14,928 nucleotides of DNA from an uncultured Clostridia bacterium (GTDB lineage: Bacteria; Bacillota; Clostridia; Christensenellales; DUVY01). The stretch is from the NCBI GenBank assembly GCA_937895465.1, contig CALAYY010000142.1:1-14928 (forward strand), read 5' to 3'. The translations under genes and the position numbers were made by a program. A model generated the notes under the pieces. The model was not told the DNA's origin. It worked only from the letters and a program-made list of their open reading frames with translations, and did no database searches. Shown piece after piece: positions 1-6,457 of the stretch (the first letter of the stretch is position 1; each line of letters begins with the position of its first letter).

Positions 1-23
1 CCATTTCCAAAGCAAGTTGAATT

Positions 24-596
24 TTAGACACTGTATTCCTCCGTCATATTTAGCATTTGTTTTACTAAGTTTTTTGGCAAGCCTAAAACATTGGTATAAC
101 TGCCCTTAAGTTTTACATCCCAAATATCTTTTATTTCCTGAATGCCGTATGCCCCCGCCTTATCATAAGGACTAAACTGTTCTACATAATCAGTTATTTC
201 TTCAAGCGTAAGCTTAGGAAAAGTAACATAAGTCTGTTCATAATCAATAATACTTCTGGTGTCTGTTATAAAAGCTACTCCTGTAATAACCTTATGCGTG
301 TTTCCACTTAATTTGCTTAAAATATCAAGCCCATGTTTTTTTGAAGTCGGCTTACCTAAGATTTCTTCGCCCAAAAACACTAAGGTATCAGCTCCAAGTA
401 CATTTCCGCCATGATTTTCAAAAACTGCTTGCGCCTTTTTTTGAGCCAATGCCATACATAACCTTGGCTGATAGTTTTCGCCCTGTTGTATTTCAATAGT
501 CTCATCAATATCAGCAGGTATAATTTCAAAATCCTTAACAAGTGTTTTTAATATCTCAAAACGCCTAGGCGATGCACTAGCCAAAACTAATTTCAT
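24..596 (-). CDS. maf: Maf-family nucleotide pyrophosphatase (dTTP/UTP type)
   Basis: Cytosolic house-cleaning enzyme that hydrolyses non-canonical or excess nucleoside triphosphates to monophosphate plus pyrophosphate; the family was first described as septum formation inhibitors. The 190-residue length is typical. Visible family marks are the N-terminal LASASPRR (residues 5-12), GADTLV with Asp70, KAGAYGIQE (146-154) and the C-terminal SYTNVLGLP (166-174). The KAGAYGIQE form fits the dTTP/UTP subgroup better than the m7GTP (YceF) subgroup, which is an inference. The start is fixed by the invariant MKLxLASASPRR opening. No Shine-Dalgarno sequence precedes the ATG, and a TATACT -10-like box sits only 6 nt upstream, so the mRNA may be leaderless. 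The gene is separated from its upstream neighbour by a terminator, so it needs its own promoter. Family assignment is firm. Confidence 0.95.
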   Translation of the reverse strand: MKLVLASASPRRFEILKTLVKDFEIIPADIDETIEIQQGENYQPRLCMALAQKKAQAVFENHGGNVLGADTLVFLGEEILGKPTSKKHGLDILSKLSGNTHKVITGVAFITDTRSIIDYEQTYVTFPKLTLEEITDYVEQFSPYDKAGAYGIQEIKDIWDVKLKGSYTNVLGLPKNLVKQMLNMTEEYSV

Positions 597-602
597 GCGA
601 TA

Positions 603-608
603 AGTATA
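603..608 (-). promoter_or_regulatory. Possible -10 box for a leaderless maf transcript
   Basis: TATACT on the minus strand ends 6 nt before the maf ATG, which would put the transcription start at or next to the start codon. No good -35 box is found at 16-18 nt; TTAAAA is present only at a 15-nt spacing. The preceding terminator makes some promoter in 597-664 likely, but this exact one is weakly supported. Confidence 0.3.
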
Positions 609-664
609 TCATAATTTGATATGTTTTAATATTGATTTGAAATCGAAATAAAAAGAGCGATAAC

Positions 665-709
665 ATAAAAAACCGCCCGATATACGAGGGGAAGTGTAAT
701 CAGGCGGTT
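665..709 (-). terminator. Rho-independent terminator of the zinc-ribbon gene
   Basis: On the minus strand AACCGCC pairs with GGCGGTT. The stem continues through one T-G wobble and three more pairs to about 11 bp, encloses a loop of about 17 nt, and is followed directly by TTTTTT. It lies 12 nt past the stop of the zinc-ribbon gene. This is the most GC-rich hairpin in this end of the window. Confidence 0.85.
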
Positions 710-720
710 AAGGTATAGTC

Positions 721-1089
721 TTAAAAACAATAAAATTCAAAAAAGATATCTTCTATATATCTTAGTATAAAAAGCCCATTAAAAAATCTAAATCCACAAA
801 TAACTAAAGCAATTATCCCCAATATCAAGGCAGCTTTTTGATGCTCTTTACCTGAGCGGACAATTGCTATAATGCCTAAAACCAAACCTGCTACAGGATG
901 AATAAAGGCAACAATCAAAGCAATTATGCCGATAACCAAAGCCCATCTAGTTTCCTTAGCATTGTTTTGACCGGTATAGGTCGGAATATTGGCGGTAGTA
1001 TTCTGCACCAATGGAATTACTCTCTGTCCGCAGTGTATGCAGAATTTATCATATTTGTCTATAGGTTCGCCGCAACATCTGCAAAACAT
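721..1089 (-). CDS. Small zinc-ribbon membrane protein (DUF4190-like)
   Basis: Hypothetical integral membrane protein of 122 residues. Two CxxC pairs (C3/C6 and C17/C20) form an N-terminal zinc ribbon. A polar linker rich in N, T and Q follows, then hydrophobic stretches at about 49-76 (with a Pro65 kink, possibly two helices) and 86-108. The order zinc ribbon, linker, paired membrane segments with a GLVLGIIAIV-like repeat resembles DUF4190-type proteins of Firmicutes. Function is unknown. An in-frame TTG at 1101 would add four residues, but the GGAGG ribosome binding site at 1095-1099 overlaps that TTG and sits 5 nt before the ATG at 1089, so the ATG is preferred. A TATAAT -10-like box lies at 1128-1133 without a good -35. 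It has its own terminator and appears monocistronic. Confidence 0.75.
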   Translation of the reverse strand: MFCRCCGEPIDKYDKFCIHCGQRVIPLVQNTTANIPTYTGQNNAKETRWALVIGIIALIVAFIHPVAGLVLGIIAIVRSGKEHQKAALILGIIALVICGFRFFNGLFILRYIEDIFFEFYCF

Positions 1090-1127
1090 TTTTTCCTCCA
1101 AAAAATCTAAAATCTTCTTATATATAG

Positions 1128-1133
1128 ATTATA
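1128..1133 (-). promoter_or_regulatory. Candidate -10 box for the zinc-ribbon gene
   Basis: A perfect TATAAT on the minus strand, about 39 nt before the preferred ATG. No recognisable -35 hexamer is found at 16-18 nt, so the assignment rests on the -10 alone in AT-rich DNA. Confidence 0.35.
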
Positions 1134-1184
1134 TCACTATTTAATATAAGTTTTATAAAAATTAAATTAAAATCAGATTAAAAA

Positions 1185-1217
1185 ACAACAAAAGCTCCTT
1201 AGTTTAAAAGAGCTTTT
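1185..1217 (-). terminator. Terminator after the GntR-LacI regulator
   Basis: An 8-bp inverted repeat, AAAAGCTC (1190-1197) and GAGCTTTT (1210-1217), with a 12-nt loop, begins about 30 nt past the regulator stop. On the minus strand it is followed by a T-rich tail (GTTGTTTTTT). On the plus strand it also has a T-run, so it could work in both directions. Confidence 0.75.
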
Positions 1218-1247
1218 TTAAAAAAAGGTTATTAAAATCAAAAAATA

Positions 1248-2348
1248 TTAATTTATTTTTTTTATTGATGCGTTTTTTATAAAATCGCCGCTTAGCATTA
1301 TCTTAGTATTGTTTCCCTTATTGTCAATACTGTTTAATAATAAATCAACAGCTCTGATACCTATTTCACTTTCATTTTGTCTAACATAAGCTGTCTTAGT
1401 AAAGAACAAGGGATCGTTGATATTATCAAATGACACTAACGACATATCATCAGGTATGGACTTTTCCAATTCTTTTAACGCCTGTTTTACAAGTGAGCAT
1501 ACAGAATATTCTTCAGCAAATATACAGGTATGCTGAGGATTGCTTTTGATATGTACCTTTATCTTGTCTATGTCTTCCCTGATACTTGTAGGTGTTGGTT
1601 TTATGGTAGGCGTGATTATATCAGTAAAAATATTGGAACTGTGGTTAATAAAATTATGACGAATAAATGCTCTTTGAAATCCGTCAAGCCGTTCTTCTAT
1701 AGTTGAAGTGTTATCAGGTGAAGGCGACATAAAACATATATGTCTATGTCCTTGTTCAAACAGATAATCCATCACATTAATAGTGCTTGCAATATTATCT
1801 GTACCTACAAACGGCAAATCCAATCCTCTTAAATCCCTGTCTATCAAAACCATAGGAAACTTGCTGATAGAAAGACGCATAATTACAGGATTAAAAATCT
1901 CATTATGAGCTGGCTGCAAGATTATTCCGTCAACATCTTGCTGTAACATATCTAATATAGCTTGGGATTCCCTATCTTTATCAAAATAAGTATTTTTTAT
2001 AATAAGTGCTTTTTCATTTCTACTCAAATGCTTTTCTATAGAACGAACAAGATTGACACCGTATGAGACGCCAAAATCACATAAAATCAAACCAATTCTA
2101 GATATTTTTTTGTTGTTAGGTGTTGCCGAAATTCCGCTGACAAATGTTCCTTTGCCTGGAATTCGAGTAATTAATCCTTTTTCTGTAAGTTTATGCAATG
2201 CTTTTTGAACGGTAATACGGCTGACAAGGTATTGTTTGCATATTTCCGTTTCAGGCGGAAGCATATCCCCTTCTTTATAAAACCCCTCTAAAATCTTTTT
2301 GTGGAAATCCTGATAAATTTCCATATATATAGGAACATTATTGCTCAT
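1248..2348 (-). CDS. GntR-LacI chimeric transcriptional regulator (AraR-like)
   Basis: Sugar-responsive DNA-binding regulator of 366 residues. Residues 5-72 form a GntR winged helix-turn-helix: LPPETEI at about 30-36, recognition-helix region SRITVQKALHKL (43-54), wing RIPGKGTFV (62-70). From about 83 to the end it is a LacI/periplasmic-binding-type effector domain, seen in KISRIGLILCDFG, VDGIILQPA and a DRDLRGLDLPFVGTDN stretch. This two-part build defines the AraR-like subfamily, whose members are mostly repressors released by a sugar. The start is supported by an AGGAAAAAAG site just upstream. The gene lies directly after the mannan operon's terminator, in the same direction, with its own -10-like box. 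By context the effector should be mannose or an alpha-1,6-mannooligosaccharide, which is inference. The TATAACATTT element upstream recurs before the operon, consistent with self-regulation and operon control. Confidence 0.92.
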   Translation of the reverse strand: MSNNVPIYMEIYQDFHKKILEGFYKEGDMLPPETEICKQYLVSRITVQKALHKLTEKGLITRIPGKGTFVSGISATPNNKKISRIGLILCDFGVSYGVNLVRSIEKHLSRNEKALIIKNTYFDKDRESQAILDMLQQDVDGIILQPAHNEIFNPVIMRLSISKFPMVLIDRDLRGLDLPFVGTDNIASTINVMDYLFEQGHRHICFMSPSPDNTSTIEERLDGFQRAFIRHNFINHSSNIFTDIITPTIKPTPTSIREDIDKIKVHIKSNPQHTCIFAEEYSVCSLVKQALKELEKSIPDDMSLVSFDNINDPLFFTKTAYVRQNESEIGIRAVDLLLNSIDNKGNNTKIMLSGDFIKNASIKKIN

Positions 2349-2370
2349 ATCTTTTTTCCTGAAATAAAAT

Positions 2371-2397
2371 ATTATATCCTTTAATTTAAATGTTATA
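2371..2397 (-). promoter_or_regulatory. Regulator promoter region with candidate operator
   Basis: On the minus strand a TATAAT -10 (2371-2376) lies 22 nt before the regulator ATG. No good -35 is visible. In its place, at 2388-2397, is TATAACATTT, a 10-nt string also found upstream of the mannan operon on the same strand (12547-12556). An AT-only palindrome, TTATATTAATATAA, lies a little further upstream at 2404-2417. Read as a possible repressor site overlapping the -35 region. Confidence 0.4.
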
Positions 2398-2445
2398 TAT
2401 GCATTATATTAATATAATTAATCAAAAAAATCAATTGTATCAATA

Positions 2446-2485
2446 ATAAAATTGACGAGGAGAATAACACTATTCCCCTCGTCAA
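2446..2485 (-). terminator. Strong terminator ending the mannan operon
   Basis: Arms TTGACGAGG (2452-2460) and CCTCGTCAA (2477-2485) pair perfectly. After one mismatch a further GAATA/TATTC block pairs, leaving a 4-nt loop. On the minus strand the hairpin is followed by TTTTATT. It starts 15 nt past the last GH76 stop and separates the operon from the regulator gene. Confidence 0.9.
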
Positions 2486-2500
2486 CAGTCAATTTATCAT

Positions 2501-3925
2501 CTATTTTAAAGACGAATAGTATCTAGCAAGCATAGCATAGCTATGCGCGTTAGCTGCTTGCAATAAAATCTGTCTGCCGTTTGCTTCAGAATTGCCTTCA
2601 TCGGGAAATTCCGACCAACCGACTATCCATGCAGGAGCTATAAGACCGTCCTCTGCCTTGTTGTTTTTCCATGCATAATCCAAAGCGCTTCTCATATGGT
2701 CTATATACTCTTTAACATCTTCGCCCGTTGAAGCAACATCAATAAGTCCTTCTAATAAAAATGAGGTAAACCAAGAATTTCTATGGTAGGAATATTGACC
2801 TTCTACCGTATTTCTTGAAGCAAACTTCAAATCAGAGCCTGCAGACATATCTTTTATCCATTTTTTATAATACTGTGCATTAGCTGTCTGGCTTGCTTCA
2901 ACAGCATTAAGATATAATTCTGTGCCTGCTGTAAGCATACAGCCTGTATTATAAGGCAAAATCTGAGCATCAATTATTCCCAAAAATAGATTGCCTTCTG
3001 AATCCGCATTGACAAAAACCTTATCTTTTATCGTATTGGTTTCTTCATCCAATAAGGTGCTGTATGTAAACATAAAAATTTTCTTTGCCGTTGCAAGATA
3101 ATTGTCTCTGATGTTGTTAAATCTAGCATCCTCCATAACATTGTATAGCTTTACCAGCATCATAGCAGTAGGTGCAGATGAACATGCGTTAAGCGATGCA
3201 TTTTTGGTGTCATCAGTTACTCCGGGATGCTTGTCTTTTGCTCCCCACAGCCAATATACACCGTTCATAGCTTTTCCTGTCTTACTGTCGTTAGCAGTCT
3301 CAAAGCCTTCGCCTATTATCCAGTTAACAATATTTACAGCTTCATTGAGATATTTTTGTTCGCCAAGATTGAGGTAAGCATTATAAAATTCTTTGGCTAC
3401 CCAGATGTTATCGTCAAAATAAATTCCGTCTCTATTGGCATTAGCTGTATCTTTTGTGCTTGATTTGCTCGAATTATACATAGCATAAGAAGTTGCATTT
3501 TCATTTAAAACACCAAATTCCGTATCTGTATATCCTTGAGCTTGTCTTACACGATAATATCTCAAGCCTTCCAATGTTTCAACTAAATATGTTCTTAATA
3601 ATTCATAGTCTTCATCATCTTCATTTGTTATAGCCAGTACTGCATTAGCCATTGAAGCTTGTTCAGTATAAGGCCATAAATACGGAGTGCCGCCGTTAGG
3701 CGTGAGCTTGGATGTTTGAGTTGCACTGTCCCAATACAAGTTTTTTATCAGCTTTGCATAAGAGATTGCCCTTTCTTTATTGTCTGCAGCATATTGTTCT
3801 GCCTGCTTTTTGCCATCATCAATAGGCGGGTTTTCAACATTATTCTTTTTACAGCCAATCAAAAATGAAAAGCTTAAAACACCGCAAAGAACCATAGCTA
3901 ATATAATTTTTATCTTTTTACTCAT
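2501..3925 (-). CDS. GH76-family alpha-1,6-mannanase-like lipoprotein (second copy)
   Basis: Likely extracellular endo-alpha-1,6-mannanase anchored to the outer face of the membrane. From the chosen start it has 474 residues. A signal peptide ends in the lipobox LIGC, with Cys25 the likely lipidation site, followed by a polar linker. The GH76 (alpha/alpha)6-barrel is marked by the LWPYTEQ stretch (about 83-89), the paired aspartates of FDDNIW (Asp171-Asp172, the family's catalytic pair), NGVYW (about 221-225), NACSSAP (about 247-253) and PYNTGCM (about 324-330). Two ATGs are adjacent: the one at 3928 is only 2 nt from AGGAGG (3931-3936), while the one at 3925 is 5 nt away and is preferred. 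It is last in the operon, 9 nt after the paralogue from this start. It is longer than the paralogue, with extra sequence before the DD motif and a longer TCSNAP-equivalent approach, suggesting a different product preference. Family call is strong; exact substrate is inferred. Confidence 0.88.
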   Translation of the reverse strand: MSKKIKIILAMVLCGVLSFSFLIGCKKNNVENPPIDDGKKQAEQYAADNKERAISYAKLIKNLYWDSATQTSKLTPNGGTPYLWPYTEQASMANAVLAITNEDDEDYELLRTYLVETLEGLRYYRVRQAQGYTDTEFGVLNENATSYAMYNSSKSSTKDTANANRDGIYFDDNIWVAKEFYNAYLNLGEQKYLNEAVNIVNWIIGEGFETANDSKTGKAMNGVYWLWGAKDKHPGVTDDTKNASLNACSSAPTAMMLVKLYNVMEDARFNNIRDNYLATAKKIFMFTYSTLLDEETNTIKDKVFVNADSEGNLFLGIIDAQILPYNTGCMLTAGTELYLNAVEASQTANAQYYKKWIKDMSAGSDLKFASRNTVEGQYSYHRNSWFTSFLLEGLIDVASTGEDVKEYIDHMRSALDYAWKNNKAEDGLIAPAWIVGWSEFPDEGNSEANGRQILLQAANAHSYAMLARYYSSLK

Positions 3926-3934
3926 CATTACCTC

Positions 3935-5161
3935 CTATCGTTTTATGTATTCATAAAAATAAGCCAACAAACCGAAGTTTTCGGAATTTGCAGCCATATC
4001 AAGTATGTTTAAATCTTTTATAATTATCTTTCCTTCATTGTCTTTAGAAAACCCATTTACCCAGTTAGCAGGCATAAAACCTTGTTCACTCTTGTAGTTT
4101 TCATACGCATAATTAAGATTAGCTTCATAATTTTGTATGTATTCAAGTGCATTCTCGTCATAACGGTATTGCTCTACATATCCGTCCAACAAAAGAAGAT
4201 TAAACCAAGGATTATGCATATTTATTGTCTTATAGCCGCGATCGCTTTGGTTAAAGAAATGGTTGTAAGAGCCTAATGCTGAAGCCTTGGCATGATCAAG
4301 ATATTTTTGTTCTTGTGTTATCTCATACAGCTTAACGCCTGCAGCTATCATACTGCCTGTATTATAGGTAAATTTCCATGTATTAACCACGCCGTCGTTG
4401 CTGATATTATCCCAATAGACATTATCAGAAGGATCTCTTAGATTGGTATAACAAAAGTTATATATCTGAATAGCTCTGTCCAGATAAATTTGGTCTTGTG
4501 TATGTTGATACATTCTTGCAAATAAAATTACAGCAGGAGCATTTGAACATGTATTTCGAGATTCTTTACGTTGTTCAAACCAATAGATGCCGCCTAAATC
4601 ATCTTTTGCCCAACCGCTCCAGATATATTCAATAACCTGCTTGCTTATATCAAAATATTCTTCATCACCTAACACTTCATAAGCATTAAGAAATTCTCTG
4701 GATATCCAGACATTGTCATCATAATATGTATCACCGCTTCCCATCCCTTTCATTGCAGCACGTGAAGCAGTATATGCCAAATAATCATTACGCATAGACT
4801 TATAATATTCATAACCATTGATAGTGTTTTTATAAAAATCAGCTACATGGTCTTTTGAACCTTTAGACAATGTTGCTATACGCCAGTTATTGGCTACCAT
4901 TTCTGTATAAGGCCAAACATACGCTGTACTCATTGCCTTATCGCTGCTGCCGCCGTAGTTTGGATAATAATGAAAAGCAAACAGTGTATCATCTATCCAA
5001 TAATTGTCCCTAACCAAGTTATTAAGCTCAACACTTCGTGATGCGTATTTTTTTGCTGTAGTATCAAAGCCATCAAACATATCTTTCGTTTGGTTTTTAC
5101 AACCAAATCCAAATGATGCCATCAAAACAGCTCCTAACATAATTGAGATTATTTTTTTCAT
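3935..5161 (-). CDS. GH76-family alpha-1,6-mannanase-like lipoprotein (first copy)
   Basis: Likely exported endo-acting alpha-1,6-mannanase of 408 residues. The N-terminus has a short basic start, a hydrophobic core and Cys21 preceded by FGFG. This lipobox is looser than that of the neighbour (no Leu at -3) but fits a permissive lipoprotein pattern. GH76 marks in order: VWPYTEM (82-88), YYDDNVW (146-152) with Asp148-Asp149 as the expected catalytic pair, GGIYW (190-194), TCSNAP (204-209), TYNTGSM (265-271) and NPWFN (317-321). The start ATG overlaps the GH125 stop by 4 nt (ATGA), indicating translational coupling, and an AAGGA site lies inside the end of the GH125 gene. It is clearly related to the next gene but diverged from it. 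Soluble secretion rather than lipid anchoring cannot be excluded. Confidence 0.88.
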   Translation of the reverse strand: MKKIISIMLGAVLMASFGFGCKNQTKDMFDGFDTTAKKYASRSVELNNLVRDNYWIDDTLFAFHYYPNYGGSSDKAMSTAYVWPYTEMVANNWRIATLSKGSKDHVADFYKNTINGYEYYKSMRNDYLAYTASRAAMKGMGSGDTYYDDNVWISREFLNAYEVLGDEEYFDISKQVIEYIWSGWAKDDLGGIYWFEQRKESRNTCSNAPAVILFARMYQHTQDQIYLDRAIQIYNFCYTNLRDPSDNVYWDNISNDGVVNTWKFTYNTGSMIAAGVKLYEITQEQKYLDHAKASALGSYNHFFNQSDRGYKTINMHNPWFNLLLLDGYVEQYRYDENALEYIQNYEANLNYAYENYKSEQGFMPANWVNGFSKDNEGKIIIKDLNILDMAANSENFGLLAYFYEYIKR

Positions 5162-6417
5162 ATCAATTTTCCTTGCTTTAGATCAACTATTGCAATTGCA
5201 AACAGCGTGTTAGCCCAGCAAAACCATTCTCTTGTAAATTCATGAGGATTGTCTTTATTAAAGCTCTCATGCATAACACCAAGCCCTGCATCTGTATTCA
5301 TCAAAATGTCGAAACAAGCTAATTTTTCTTGTTTGCTGTCTGAGGTCAATAATTGCATAATTACAGCAATATGCCATATATAGTCTTTGGGTGTATGAGG
5401 ACTTCCGACACCTTTTCCAAATTTGCCTTCATAATAATAAGGGTTATCTTTGCTCAAAATAAATTTTCTGGTGTTTTGGTATAATGTGTCGTTTTTTTCG
5501 CAATAACCCAAATAAGGCAGAGAAAGCAAGCTGGGAACATTGGCATCGTCCATAATATTAACTCCGCCTAATCCGTCAACTTCATAAGCATAAATCTTGC
5601 CGTATTTTGGATGTTCAACAGTCCCAAACTTTTCTATTCCTTGTTCTATATCTGACAATAATTTCTCTGAACGGCTTTTCAAATCTTTTGGCAGTTTTAA
5701 CGAAATAAGCCAGCGCAAAATTACACTTGCAAACATATTGGAAGGAACCAAATATCCATATTCACAAACATCATCACTTGGTCTGTAACCGTTCCATATC
5801 AAGCCTGTATAACCTACTGGATTGCCCTTTCCCTCGTTATTAAGAGTAGGAAATTGCGGATATTTAGGTCTATAATGAAAGTACTTTGACTTTTCAAAAT
5901 GATATTGTTCTGTTTCAAAAGTCTGAATAATAACTTCTAATGCTTTATAAAACAAATCATCAAATATACTCTCATCTTTTGTTTCTTCATAGTATTTTTC
6001 TATTAACCATAATGGATAGCATAAAGAATCTATTTCAAATTTTCTTTCCCAAATCCAAGGGTTGTCGCTGTCTGTAATATCATCTTTGTGCCCCTGATTA
6101 TTGGGTTCTGCGTTAAAAGCATTAGCATAGGGGTCTAAGATTATATAGTTTAATTGCCGTTTTATTAGTCCTCTAATAAGTACATTTACATCATCATCCA
6201 ACTTTGCATAAGGCAGATATCCCATAACCTGCACTGCAGAATCCCGCAGCCACATTGCTGGGATATCGCCTGTCAGCATAAAAGTCGTTCCATCCTCCAT
6301 GGGTTTTGCCGCTGTATCTAGACTAGAATAAAAGCACGTTTCAAACATTTTTTTAAGACGTGGTTCTAAACTAGATGAAAATTCAGATATTTTTTGTCTC
6401 ATTATTTTGTATTTCAT
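5158..6417 (-). CDS. GH125 exo-alpha-1,6-mannosidase, cytoplasmic
   Basis: Removes mannose from the non-reducing end of alpha-1,6-linked mannooligosaccharides with inversion; characterised relatives come from Clostridium perfringens and Streptococcus pneumoniae. At 419 residues it matches the usual family length. The signature block GDIPAMWLRDSAVQV (50-64) is highly characteristic (formerly DUF1237). Further blocks are NAFNAEPNNQGHKDD (99-113), WERKFEIDSLCYPL (123-136), GYRPSDD (210-216), DDANVPSLL (290-298) and REWFCWANTLF (396-406). By motif position the catalytic acid is likely Asp215 or Asp216 and the base Glu397; this was not aligned. No signal peptide or membrane segment is seen, so it acts inside the cell on imported oligosaccharides. 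GGAGAAG upstream supports the start. It is coupled to the following GH76 gene by a 4-nt overlap. Confidence 0.94.
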   Translation of the reverse strand: MKYKIMRQKISEFSSSLEPRLKKMFETCFYSSLDTAAKPMEDGTTFMLTGDIPAMWLRDSAVQVMGYLPYAKLDDDVNVLIRGLIKRQLNYIILDPYANAFNAEPNNQGHKDDITDSDNPWIWERKFEIDSLCYPLWLIEKYYEETKDESIFDDLFYKALEVIIQTFETEQYHFEKSKYFHYRPKYPQFPTLNNEGKGNPVGYTGLIWNGYRPSDDVCEYGYLVPSNMFASVILRWLISLKLPKDLKSRSEKLLSDIEQGIEKFGTVEHPKYGKIYAYEVDGLGGVNIMDDANVPSLLSLPYLGYCEKNDTLYQNTRKFILSKDNPYYYEGKFGKGVGSPHTPKDYIWHIAVIMQLLTSDSKQEKLACFDILMNTDAGLGVMHESFNKDNPHEFTREWFCWANTLFAIAIVDLKQGKLI

Positions 6418-6457
6418 TATTCTTCTCCATGTAAGGATTTCGTTTTATCTTTTGTTT

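Noticed and set aside
1..23. Possible start of another minus-strand gene (ATG at 2-4)
   Set aside because: Only one codon lies inside the window and GGAA is too close to the ATG, so a gene cannot be supported.
898..1110. Plus-strand open frame of 70 codons
   Set aside because: Lies antisense to the zinc-ribbon gene, has no ribosome binding site and no family-like sequence.
3102..3463. Two overlapping plus-strand open frames
   Set aside because: Antisense to the second GH76 gene, whose conserved motifs show that the minus frame is the coding one.
4082..4276. Plus-strand hydrophobic open frame
   Set aside because: Antisense to the first GH76 gene; the hydrophobicity comes from T-rich codons and no start signals are present.
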